From positions 56,072,001-56,136,000 of the forward strand of contig NC_069662.1 of assembly GCF_027244095.1 (NCBI RefSeq): a stretch of DNA of 64,000 nt, written 5' to 3'. Shown in pieces: positions 31,715-50,378 of the stretch. A model generated the notes under the pieces. The model worked only from the letters and a program-made list of their open reading frames with translations, made no database searches and was not told the origin of the DNA. Within the stretch, counting starts at the first letter, position 1. Each line of letters begins with the position of its first letter. Origin of the DNA: Hemicordylus capensis (taxonomy: Eukaryota > Chordata > Lepidosauria > Squamata > Cordylidae). The position numbers and the translations under genes were made by a program.

Positions 31715-32148
31715 TAGACATCGCCACCTCCCAAACAGCTGGGGGGCTGTACCAAGTGTACTACCATCTTTCACATGCATATGGACTCTCAAAGAGATGG
31801 TTAGTTATCTTCAAAAAGAAAGAAGAGTCTCTATTATAGCTGAAATGTTCATGGGTATATCATAGGCTTTAGTTTTGTTTTAACCCTTAGAGAGGGGATA
31901 GGACAGAAATCTTAAGGAAAGGCACCTCTGGCCTTGCCTCAGCAGTAATAGCCTTTAGGCCACAGCTATGAACTCCAAGCCATTTACAGTGGTGCCACAC
32001 ATGGTCACAACAGTGGTGAACTTTGGCTGCTTGGGACAAATGCTGGAGGTAGTGTGTGCTGGCAAGCTGGGGGATGAGTGTTTCTTCTAAAGGCTGAAGT
32101 CTTGAACATGGAGAGGAAATATTTAATGGTCCAGTGCCTGTCTATGAT

Positions 32149-32154
32149 AAATAA
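32149..32154 (+). promoter_or_regulatory. Poly(A) signal of CNTD1
   Basis: AATAAA about 435 bp after the CNTD1 stop codon. The BECN1 signals on the other strand start only 26 bp further on. Confidence 0.75.
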
Positions 32155-32179
32155 AGATGCTTCCAGAATACAAACTGGT

Positions 32180-32189
32180 TTTATTTATT
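32180..32189 (-). promoter_or_regulatory. Two overlapping poly(A) signals of BECN1
   Basis: Minus-strand AATAAATAAA (plus-strand TTTATTTATT), about 420 bp after the BECN1 stop codon. They face the CNTD1 signal, so the two 3' ends must overlap or abut. Confidence 0.7.
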
Positions 32190-32608
32190 TATATGCTTTC
32201 CAGTGCACCTTCATGCAGTAACCAAACTGCAAACTCTAGTTACCGTTTTGCCAAGTGGAGTCCATAACTACCACTGTCTTGTCTGAAAGCTCTATTTAAA
32301 ACAGGTCTCTTTTTCCTGCTCTAAGCCGATGCTGCTGCCTGCTTACTCTGTCACTCTCCCCCCTTCCCCAAAGCAGCAGCAGACAATGTCCTGGCAGAGA
32401 TATCCAACCATGCTATGCAGCCATTTTGCTTCATTCTACTGGACAACGAAGTTGTAGAACAAAATGCCTTGAAGGTTTTTTGGTCTTGTAAAGGTGGTGT
32501 GCTGATGTCACAGGACAAGTCCCATTTTTGGCATGTCCCATTTTTGGCATCCAAGAAACAAACTGCAGCCATGTTGCAGGATAGGCTCCTGCCCCGTTGC
32601 TGCAATCA

Positions 32609-41456
<8,848 letters not shown>

Positions 41457-41996
41457 ACCTGTGGGAAGAAGGAAAAACAATGATCCCAGAAACTGCATAT
41501 ACTCCTGGCAATTCCTAGGTGGATAAGTTTACAAAGGGATACTTTATGGATTTGATAGTTCACTGGGGCCCAAGTCAGGATACTAAATAGACAGATGCAA
41601 CAATATCACATGCTGCGGTAAACTGGAGTTTCCACAGGTTGGGGGAGAAATTGAGAATTAAAAACAAACAAGATCTGGCCATATAAAAAACTACCAATCC
41701 TAGACATATTTGGACATATGTATTGAGTTCAATGGAACTTACTTCCTAGTAAGTATGTATAGGGAGGATGCAACCTTAGCCGATGGCTTTTGCGTCTTTC
41801 TCATGAAACAGGTTTAGTTTAGCTTAGCACCAATATAATAGAGTGGATAAAATGTGGGTGCCAACCTACACAACGTTACTTAGAGAGTAAGTCCCACTGC
41901 ACTCACTGTGATGGGGCGGCTGCCTAGATGCAGTCTTTGGACCGGGAAGACCCAGCTGCAAATCTCTACCTGGGCAAGTCTGTCTGCCACTCTCAC

Positions 41997-42290
41997 CAGG
42001 TGAGCCGAGCCTCTCAGAGGAAGGGGGCGATTCAAATACGACAAATTTACTTTTGAACGTGCTTCTCGAGAAGGCAGCTCAGCAAACGACGCTCATTGCG
42101 GGATGGATTCTTCCTCTCCTGCGACGCTACCCGCCCCGCGCCCGGCCTCCGAGGGCCGGGCCAGCCCCACTCCAGCTCAGCTCAGCTCAGCCTTCCTTTC
42201 CCTTCCCTCCCTTAGAGGCCCCTCCGAAATAGCCCCTTCTCTTCGACGGCAGTTTTGCAGAAGAGATTTCTTTTCCGGGGAAAACACAGG
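41997..42290 (-). other. BECN1: Probable untranslated first exon of BECN1
   Basis: The first coding exon has an acceptor two bases before the ATG, so at least one upstream exon must exist. A good minus-strand donor (CCTG|GTGAGA) lies at 41997/41996. The DNA upstream becomes CpG-rich, as expected for a first exon. The transcription start is not resolvable by eye; the 5' limit is a guess. Confidence 0.5.
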
Positions 42291-42293
42291 CCC

Positions 42294-42356
42294 TGACGTC
42301 ACTGGCGCGCAGGGTGACGTCAGTGTAGGCCCCGCCTTCGCCCTCTCCATAGCAAC
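42294..42356. promoter_or_regulatory. BECN1 promoter core: paired CREs and RFX half-site
   Basis: Two perfect TGACGTCA palindromes are at 42294-42301 and 42315-42322, 21 bp apart (two helical turns). A GC-box-like CCCCGCC is near 42330. An RFX-type half-site CCATAGCAAC is at 42347-42356. These are binding motifs for CREB/ATF and RFX factors by sequence only. They lie in the CpG-rich block upstream of BECN1. Confidence 0.65.
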
Positions 42357-42494
42357 CGTGAGGCCTACGCCTTCCGGGGCCGCGGTTTTTGAGATCGTTT
42401 GCATAGCTGAGCAGCTCCCTTCAGATAAAGCCTTTATTGACTATAACCGTTATGTATAAGAACTCGCGCGTGCAAGCTTGCACGAGCAGTAGTA

Positions 42495-42545
42495 GTGAAC
42501 TGGAGGGGCGGGGCATAAATATTCTAAATAAATAAATAAATAATC
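42495..42545 (+). repeat. L2-like LINE tail fragment
   Basis: 'gtgaactggaggggcggggc', 'ataaatattctaaataaata'. It matches the inverted 3' end of the L2-like copies at 10605 and 53475. Confidence 0.55.
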
Positions 42546-42799
42546 TTTCGTTTCAAAGGGGCTAAATAATATTAAGGGCGGCCAACTAAGGATGATGGCG
42601 AAACGGCGGCTCGAGGAAAGTGGCTTGAACTGGCATGGGCAGTGTAGCTTCTGGAGACATGTAATTCCGCTTGAGACCACTGGCGTTAGCGGTGATCCAG
42701 TAGACTGGATGTACTTGGACCTTCTAAAAAGCTTGGAACAGCAAAGGCTCGCACCAAAGGCTCCTGATAAACTTAGCAGATCGCTTATTATGGATTAGT

Positions 42800-43925
42800 A
42801 ACTGATTAAAACAACCGGAAGCAGAGAGTAGGCGTAATGAAGCAGTTGTCACAGTGGAGGAAAATTAGCAGGGAGGTTCCCCTAAGGATCCTTATTGGTA
42901 CTGATGCTTTTTAGTCTATTCATAAATTAGGTGTGCAGTGTGGCATAATCGTGTATAGCACTTAAAGGGTTAAAGGTTTAACATGTTGAGGTGGAGTTGA
43001 ATAAAGGAAAGACTGCCTCCTCTGGGAGGCTTCTGCTTCAGTTTGTGTTTTTCTAACATGGCTGCTGGTCTCTTTCTTTGGAAACACTACAGACAAGCAG
43101 TGAAATTTGATGTCTGCAGCAAACTTGCACACTAAGTGTCTCTAGTTTGCAGAGGACATAAAATTGTTCTGGACAATAAATATTCATGGATCTCTTCTAG
43201 TTAGATGAATGAGCAACAAAATAGCAAATTAGATTCAATGTAACTGTCAGGTGGTGCACACTGAGGCATAAAGCCTTAATTCCACATGATGGGAATTAAT
43301 TAATTAATTCACTGATGGGATCTGAACTGGTGGGGATTAATCAGAAAATATATTGGGCAGCTGTGAAAACATAAAATTCCATGTAAATATAATTAGCAAA
43401 AGCAACAGTCTTGCAGCACCACAAATACTAACAAATTTATTAGCATATTTTTGTGTAGGCTACAGTCTACTTCATCAGATGCATAAATTGTTATCCTTAC
43501 TTCGAAGGTATCTGGAACTCATGTATCTCTAACTCACGTATCTTATTTTATGTGAAAAATGTGAACTTTTGTGGTTTTTAAACATTTTAAAGGATGTGCT
43601 ACAATTGCAAATACAGTCCATAATTATTGTCCCCATATTGTGGGCCATGAGGGCTGTGGCTTAGACAGCAACTTCCAGGTTTAAAATGTAGTCCACTACA
43701 TTTTTTGTTATTAATAAAATGTTATTTTATTCTTATTTTGCAGGTTAAACAGCATTAATAAAAATTCATTAAGAAAGCATTTAAGAAAGAATGGGAAGCT
43801 GTAGATGCTGAAAGGCATAATCTCATACTGTGCAAAACCACATGACTCTGTGGTCGCCAGGAGTCGATACCGACTCGACGGCACAACTTAACCTTTAGAA
43901 CTGACTGACTATTCAGGGGTATGAA
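42800..43925. other. Intergenic DNA with two short repeat pieces
   Basis: About 43398-43490 holds 'agcaacagtcttgcagcacc' and 'tacagtctacttcatcagat', a widespread reptile repeat that I cannot name safely. A SINE tail is at 43805-43895 ('tctgtggtcgccaggagtcg', 'atacc', 'gactcgacggcacaac'). The remainder shows nothing recognised. Confidence 0.5.
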
Positions 43926-43927
43926 TT

Positions 43928-46366
43928 AATGTCTAAAGACCTTCACTTCAAAGTGGCCATGGCAACTATGGGCCTATCCCAACAGGTCTCAGGACTGATG
44001 CACATTGCAGGTCACATGCTTGATCTAGTCTTTCACTCTGATCAGAGTGGTGTTCCATGGGTGAGGACTCCTGTGATTTCCCCATTGTCATGGACGGACC
44101 ACCATCTGGTTAAGATTGGACTCATAGTCACACCCCACCTTTGCAGGGGTGAGGGGCCCATTAGAATGGTCCACCCGAGAAGGTTATTGGATCCATTAGG
44201 GTTCCAAGAAGCCTTGGGAGGGATTTAGTGTTGGCTCTGCCACTGATCCTGTTGATGCCTGGTGGAGAACTGGAACAGCAAGCTCACCAGGGCAGTAGAC
44301 ATGATCGCACCTACGTGTCCTCTCCGGACCACTTCAAACTTGGCCCCTTGGTATACGGAAGAACTACAGGGGCTGAAGCAGCGAGGAAGACTCGACTTGA
44401 ATCCGACAGATTACAAAATAGAGCACATTTGAAGATGTGCTCTGGCTAAACGGGCGACAAAGAAGTTATTATTTTCTGCATGTATTGCGTCCGCAAGTTC
44501 ACATTTGGCTTAGTTGTTCAGGGTTGTGAGAGGGCTAGTGAGTGTCCCTCCTCCCTTGAATCAGAATTTGGAACCTGCTGTGACGTGTTTAATATTTTTC
44601 TGGATAAAATCTCTTGTATTTGGGCCGACTTGGATTTAGACCCCACAATTACTACAGTGTCTGAATTGGAGGTGTCCAGCGACTCCTCTTATGTGGTTAG
44701 GCTGGATCAGTTTCAGTTTGTGACTCATGAGGATGTGGACAAGCTGCTTGGAGCGATGCGGCCTACCACCTGTTCTCTTGACCCTTGCCCAACATGGCTA
44801 ATATTATCTGGCAGGGTTGTTGTAGTAGAAGGCCTAGTAGAGATCATAAATTCTTCTCTGAGGGAGGGCAGGATGCCTCCTTGCCTTAAGGAGGCAATTA
44901 TTAGACCACTTCTGAAGAAGCCTGCCCTGGATTCCTCATAGTTGAGCAACTATAGGCCTGTCTCCAACCTTCCATGGCTGGGCAAGGTAATTGAGAGGGT
45001 GGTGGCCTCCCAACTCGAGGCAGTCTTGGATGAAACTGATTACCTAGACCTGTTTCAGATCAGCTGTGGGGTGAGCTATGGGAGCCTTAGTCAGCTTGAT
45101 GGATGATCTCCAATAGGGAATTGACAGAGGAAGTGTGACTCTGTTGGTCCTTTTGGACCTCTCGGCGGTTTTCGATACTATTGACCATAGTATCCTTCTG
45201 GAGCGTCTGAGGGGGTTGGGGGTGGGTGGGAGGCACTGCTCTGCAGGGGTTCCACACTGATCTCTCAGGTAGATTCCAGATGGTGTCCCTCGGGGACTAT
45301 TCTTCAAAAACTGAACTTTGGTATAGTGTCCCTCAGGGCTCTGTATTGTCTCTGATGTTGTTTAACATTTACATGAAACTGCTGGGAGAGATCATTAGGA
45401 GATTTGGTGCAGGGTGGTATCAGTATGCTGATGACACCCAAATCTATTTTTCCATGTCAGCATCATCAGGAGAAGGCATAACCTCCCTAAATGCCTGCCT
45501 GGAGGCAGTGATGGGCTGGATGAGGATGAATCTGGATAAGACGGAGGTACTTATTGTGTGGGGTCAGAACTCGGGAGATGATTTTGATCCGTCTGTTCTG
45601 GATGGGGTCACACTTCCCCAAAAGGGATAGGTACGCAGTCTGGGGGTGCTTCTGGACACAAAACTCTCCCTGGTGTCCCAAGTTGAGGCAGTGGCCAGAG
45701 GTGCCTGTTATCAGCTTCGGCTGATACTCCAGCTGCGTCCATTTCTTGAGATAAATGATCTCAGAACAGTAGTACATCTGCTGATCACCTCCAGACTTGA
45801 CTACTGCAATGGGCTCTATGTGGGGCTGCCTTTGTACGTAGTCCGGAAACTGCAGTTAGTCCAGAAAGTAGCAGCCAGGTTGGTCTCTGGGTCATCTCGG
45901 AGAGACCATATCACTCTTATCTTAAAAAGATCTACATGGGCTGCCGATAAGGTTATGGGCAAAATACAAGGTTTTGGTTATAACCTATAAAGCCCTAAAC
46001 AGCTTGGGTCCTGGGTATTTAAGAGAACACCTTTTTTGCTATGAACCACACCGCCCATTGAAATCATCTGGAGAGGTCTGTCTGCAGTTGCCACCGGCTC
46101 GTCTGGTGGCTACTCTGGGACGGGCCTTCTCCATTGCTGCCCCGAGGCTTTGGAACACACTTTCTGCTGAAATAAGAGCCTCCCCATCTCTTACAACTTT
46201 TAAAAAGGCAGTCAAGATGCATTTGTTCACCCAGGCTTTTAATTAGACATTGTTTTAATTGTGTTTTAATAGTTTTAACGTTTTAAATTTTAATTGTTGA
46301 AGTCTGAACCGCCCAGAGAACTTGCATTTTGGGCGGTATAAAAATGTGATAAATAAATAAATAAAT
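43928..46366 (+). mobile_element. L2-like LINE, about 2.4 kb, flanked by inverted repeats
   Basis: The endonuclease end is GLSQQVSGLMHIAGHMLDLV and LSWTDHHLV. Reverse transcriptase pieces follow (LREGRMPPCLKEAIIRPLLK, YRPVSNLPWLGKVIERV, YSVPQGSVLSLMLFNIYMK, YQYADDTQIYFS). The C-terminus is DYCNGLYVGLPLYVVRKLQL and TFKKAVKMHLFTQAF. It carries at least three frame breaks. The tail 'cgcccagagaacttgcattt' and 'tgggcggtataaaa' ends in (AATA)n. A 26-bp inverted repeat (43928-43953 with 46394-46419, one mismatch) flanks or overlaps its ends. Confidence 0.82.
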
Positions 46367-46441
46367 AAAGGCATGTGTAAGCCTTACACATGCCTTTGAA
46401 GAGAAGGTCTTTAGACATTGAAGAGAAGGTCTTTAGACATT
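46367..46441. repeat. Palindrome and 22-bp tandem duplication after L2 tail
   Basis: 46367-46397 is a perfect inverted repeat (15-bp arms, 1-nt centre). It is followed directly by two identical 22-bp units (46398-46419 and 46420-46441). Confidence 0.9.
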
Positions 46442-46649
46442 CTTCAACATATTTTAATGCCCCTGAATGGTCAGCCTCCCATTCCTTCCACTGTAAGAAA
46501 GAGCTGCAGACGCCCCATGTTCTGGGCTCCTTATGGTTGGCATTAAATGTATTATGCTTAGTATGTGTACTCTTACCGTTGGTCAGAATAAATGTGACTA
46601 GAATGTTTATGTAGCTGCAAAGAGTCTTGTTTCTAAAAAAAACCCACAT

Positions 46650-46875
46650 TATTTATTTATTTTATTTTTTACATTTATATCTCACTCTTCCTCCAAGGAG
46701 CCCAGAGTGGTGTACTACATACTTAAGTTTCTCTTCACAACAACCCTGTGAAGTAGGTTAGGCTGAGAGAGAAGTGACTGGCCCAGAGTCACCCAGCAAG
46801 CATCATGACTGAATGGGGATTTGAACTCGGGTCTCCCCAGTCCTAGTCCAGCACTCTAACCAATACACCTGGGTT
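46650..46875 (-). repeat. tRNA-derived (MIR/CORE-like) SINE
   Basis: Reverse-complement copy of the 10215-10430 family ('ctcactcttcctccaaggag', 'cacaacaaccctgtgaagta', 'gaatggggatttgaactcgg', 'tagtccagcactctaaccaa'). Confidence 0.82.
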
Positions 46876-47152
46876 AAGCCCCTTGATTTCATGATGTTTA
46901 CATATCAGAGGGTGACTGACAGAAAGTCACATACAACATGCTAAAAGAACTGCCACCTTTTCCATCTTGATTGGAGAAATACACCACAGTAAAAGTACTT
47001 CAAGTGAACTTATTACAACGATTAAAAAGAACAGAACAAGCAGCCAATTATTGGTTGATGAACAATAACTGATTTTGTCAAGCTCTATCACAGTACTTGT
47101 GTATGCAGTTCTAAAGTATACTTCCTGGCAATATGGCACCTAATTTGGATTA

Positions 47153-49575
47153 AGAACATAAGAACAGCCCTGCTGGATCAGGCCCAAGGCCCATCTAGTC
47201 CAGCATCCTGTTTTGCACAGTGGCCCACCAGATGCTGCTGGAAGCCACAGACAGGAGTTGAGGGCGTGCCCTCTCACCTGCCATTACTCCCCTGCAACTG
47301 GTACTCAGAGGCATCCTGCCTTTGAGGCTGGAGGCGGCCCACAGCCCTCCGACTAGTAGCCATTGATAGACCTCTCCTCCATGAAGTCATCCAAACCCCT
47401 CTTAAAGCCATCCAGGTTATTGGCTGTCACCACATCCTGTGGCAGAGAGTTCCACAAGTGGATAGCGCGTTGCGTGAAAAAGTACTTCTGTTTGTTGGTC
47501 CTAGACCTCCTGGCAATCAATTTTATGGAGTGATCCCTGGTTCTAGTGTTGTGTGAGAGGGAAAAGAATTTATCTCTCCACTTTCTCCACACCATGCATG
47601 ATTTTATAGACCTCTATAATGTCTCCCCGCAGTCGTCTTTTTTCTAAACTAAAAAGCCCCAGGTGTTGTAGCCTTGCCTCATAAGAAAGGTGCTCCACGC
47701 CCCGATCATCTTGGTTGCCCTCTTCTGTACCTTCTCCATTTCAACAATGTCCTTTTTAAGATGTGGTGACCAGAATTGTATGTAGTACTCCAAGTGTGGT
47801 CGCACCATAGTTTTGTATAAGGGCATTATAATGTTAGCTGTTTTATTTTCAATCCCCTTCCTAATGATCCCTAGCATTGAATTTGCCTTTTTCACAGCTG
47901 CCACACATTAAGTCAACACTTTCAACAAGCTGTCCACCACAACCCCAAGATCCCTCTCCTGGTCCATCACCGACAGCTCAGATCCCATCAGCATATACTT
48001 GAAGTTGGGGTTTTTCATCCCAATGTGCATCACTTTACATTTGCCAACATTGAATCGCATTTGCCATTTTGTCGCCCACTCCCCCAGTTTGGAGAGATCC
48101 TTTTGGAGCTGCTCACAATCCGTTTTGGATTTCACTACCTGAAAGAGTTTGGTAGCATCTGCAAATCTGGCCACATCGCTGCTTACCCCTGCTTCTAGAT
48201 TATTTATGAATAAATTAAAAAGCACTGGTCCCAGTACAGATCCCTGGGGGACCCCACTTCTTACTTCCCTCCATTGTGAAAACTCTCCATTTATACCTAC
48301 CCTCTGTTTCCTGTTTTTCAACCAGTTAGCAATCCACACATGTACTTGTCCCCTTATCCCATGACCGCTAAGTTTCATCAGGAGTCTTTGATGAGGAACT
48401 TTGTCAAAAGTTTTTTGGAAGTCCAGGTATTCTATGTCAACTGGATCACCTTGATCCACACACTCGTTGACACTCTCAAAGAAGTCCAAAAGGTTGGTGA
48501 GGTAAGATTTACCTTTGCGGAAGCCATGCTGGCTCACTCCCAGCAGGGCCTGTTCTTCTAGGTGCTTTACAATTTTATCCTTGAGGATAGGGGTGTGCAC
48601 GGAACTGCCAACTGTGGTCCGGCACTGGGGTGGGGCGGTACCTTTAAGAGCGGCGGGAGGGTTTACTTACCCCTCCCGCCGCTTTCCCGCTCTTTCGCCG
48701 TAATTCCAAGTGTAATTGGGGTGGCAGGGAGGTATCCTGCCGCCCCAATTACACTTGGAATTACGGCAAAAGAGTGGGAAAGCGGCGGGAGGGGTAAGTA
48801 AACCCTCCCGCTGCTCTTAAAGGTACCCCCCCATCGGATCGGACCGCCCAGGTCCGGATCAGACCGGTCCGGAGGTTATTTCAATGGCCTCCGGACCGGT
48901 CCGGGCCCATCCCTACTTGAGGATGCTTTCCATCAATTTACCTGGAACGGACCTTAGGCTAACCAGCTTGTTATTTCCTGGATCGCCCCTGGATCCCTTC
49001 TTGAATATCAGTGTTACATTTGCTACTCTCCAGTCCTCTGGTACAGAGCCCGATTTCAGGGATAAGTTAAATATTTTAGCAAGGCAGTCGGCAATTTCAT
49101 ATTTGAGTTATTTGAGGACTCTTGGATGGATGCCATCTGGCCCTGGTGATTTGTTCGCTTTCAGTTTTCCCAGACAGTTTAGAACATCATCCCTTGTCAC
49201 TTCTATCTGACTCAGCTCTCTAGCCTCCATCCCTAAAAAGCCTGGTTTAGGAACAGGTATATGCTCAGTATCCTCTGCTGTGAAGACAGATGCAAAGAAC
49301 TCATTCAGCTTCTCTGCAACCTCCACATCCTCAATAATCCCTTTCACTCCCTCATTGTCTAATGGTCCAACTGCCTCCCTGGCAGGTTTCCTGCTCCTTA
49401 TGTACTTAAAGAAGTTTTTGTTATTCCCTTTGAAACTTTTGGCTAAATGTTCCTCAAACTCTCTTTTTGCCTCCCTTATTGTCAACTTGCATTTCTTTTG
49501 CCAGAGTTTGTGTTCCTTTCTGTTCTCTTCGTTTGGACAGGCCTTCCAATTTCGGAAGGAAGTCTTCTTCCTTCC
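47153..49575 (-). mobile_element. CR1-like LINE, about 2.4 kb, with a hAT insertion
   Basis: Same family as 28148-30480. On minus it encodes QHGFRKGKSYLTNLLDFF, DIEYLDFQKTFDKVPHQRLL, SGVPQGSVLGPVLFNLFINN and MVRPHLEYYIQFWSPHLKKD. The upstream piece at 49108-49485 includes FKYIRSRKPAREAVGPLDNE and SPGPDGIHPRVLK. It is broken by several frame changes and by the element at 48588-48915. Confidence 0.88.
48588..48915. mobile_element. hAT foldback element, 328 bp
   Basis: Starts TAGGGGTGTGCACGGA and ends with the inverted GGGCCCATCCCTA. A perfect 8-bp target duplication CTTGAGGA is at 48580-48587 and 48916-48923, within a CR1-like LINE. Internal arms pair around 48745, with 27 of 28 bases complementary. 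The right end has its own hairpin (ACCGGTCCGGAGG and its inverse). Related to 26840-27637 by ends and by 'tccggcactggggtg'. Confidence 0.87.
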
Positions 49576-49726
49576 AAAATTTTATTAATTATTAATTTTA
49601 TTATGAATAATTGTATTCGATGTTACAAATGAAACTGAACATAACTAGGGATTCAAGACTAAGAATTCTGTGGTCCTTTTGTACAGCAATCGGAGTGGTC
49701 AAATAGTACTTAAAAATGTTATAGTG

Positions 49727-49854
49727 CAAAGGTTCTTAAATCAGATGTTGTTGGACTACAACCTCTATTGTCCCCAGTCATAATGGGTGACTGTGGCCGG
49801 GGAAGATGTGAGCTGCAGTCTAACAGCATCTGGGGACCCAAGTTTAAGAACCTC
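49727..49854. mobile_element. hAT-type foldback MITE, degraded
   Basis: AAGGTTCTTAAATCAGATG and the inverted CCCAAGTTTAAGAACCT border it. The inner 'tgttggactacaacctctat' and 'gagctgcagtctaacag' are inner-arm relics of the family at 5570. Flanks TTATAGTG and CTATAGCG may be an eroded 8-bp duplication. Confidence 0.65.
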
Positions 49855-50099
49855 AGCTATAGCGGGTTACCAACCCACCACTTCCACATCAGAAAGGAGG
49901 AGTGGGGGGAGAGACACTTCCCGCAAAACATGCCGCATATTGTATCAATCGTCTAACTTTTTAACTCCCAAACCAACACCAAAGCTCAGCTGAATACAAG
50001 CGCCTTGTTTGTAACTGACTTTCCTACCATTACGTTGCCTGACTTTACCCCACGCAAAACAAAGAAATGAAAACTCTTTACATGGACTCGGCCGCAGTT

Positions 50100-50378
50100 C
50101 TGCTTCCATCCATGCTCTTATAAACCCCGCCCAAGCCAGCGGGAAGTTGCTTACTCGGCGCAGGCGTATTGTTGCAGATGAGGCGCAGACGACAGAAACA
50201 CAACGGGGAAATCACGTTGCCTGAAAACCCGTTTGGTGATTGGCCAAGGGAGGGCGGCGGCACGTTATGTCGTCATTTCCGGCGGCGACGAAGCCGGTGG
50301 TTTGCTTGCTCGGGTGGTCGCGCGCGAGGGACAGAAAGAGACGGATCTGGCCAGAGATACCGGCTCTCTCTCCCCGCC
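50100..50378 (+). promoter_or_regulatory. PSME3 promoter region
   Basis: CpG-rich DNA just before the PSME3 ATG. It has an inverted CCAAT box (ATTGGCC at 50239-50245), an ETS-type ATTTCCGGC at 50275-50283 and an NRF1-like GCGCAGGCG at 50158-50166. A TATAAA at 50119-50124 is followed by CCCCGCCC. The transcription start is not determined. Confidence 0.55.

Noticed and set aside
42103-42459. 118-residue ORF across the BECN1 CpG island
   Set aside because: Opposite strand to BECN1, of low complexity at its start and with no family resemblance; likely chance in CpG-rich DNA.
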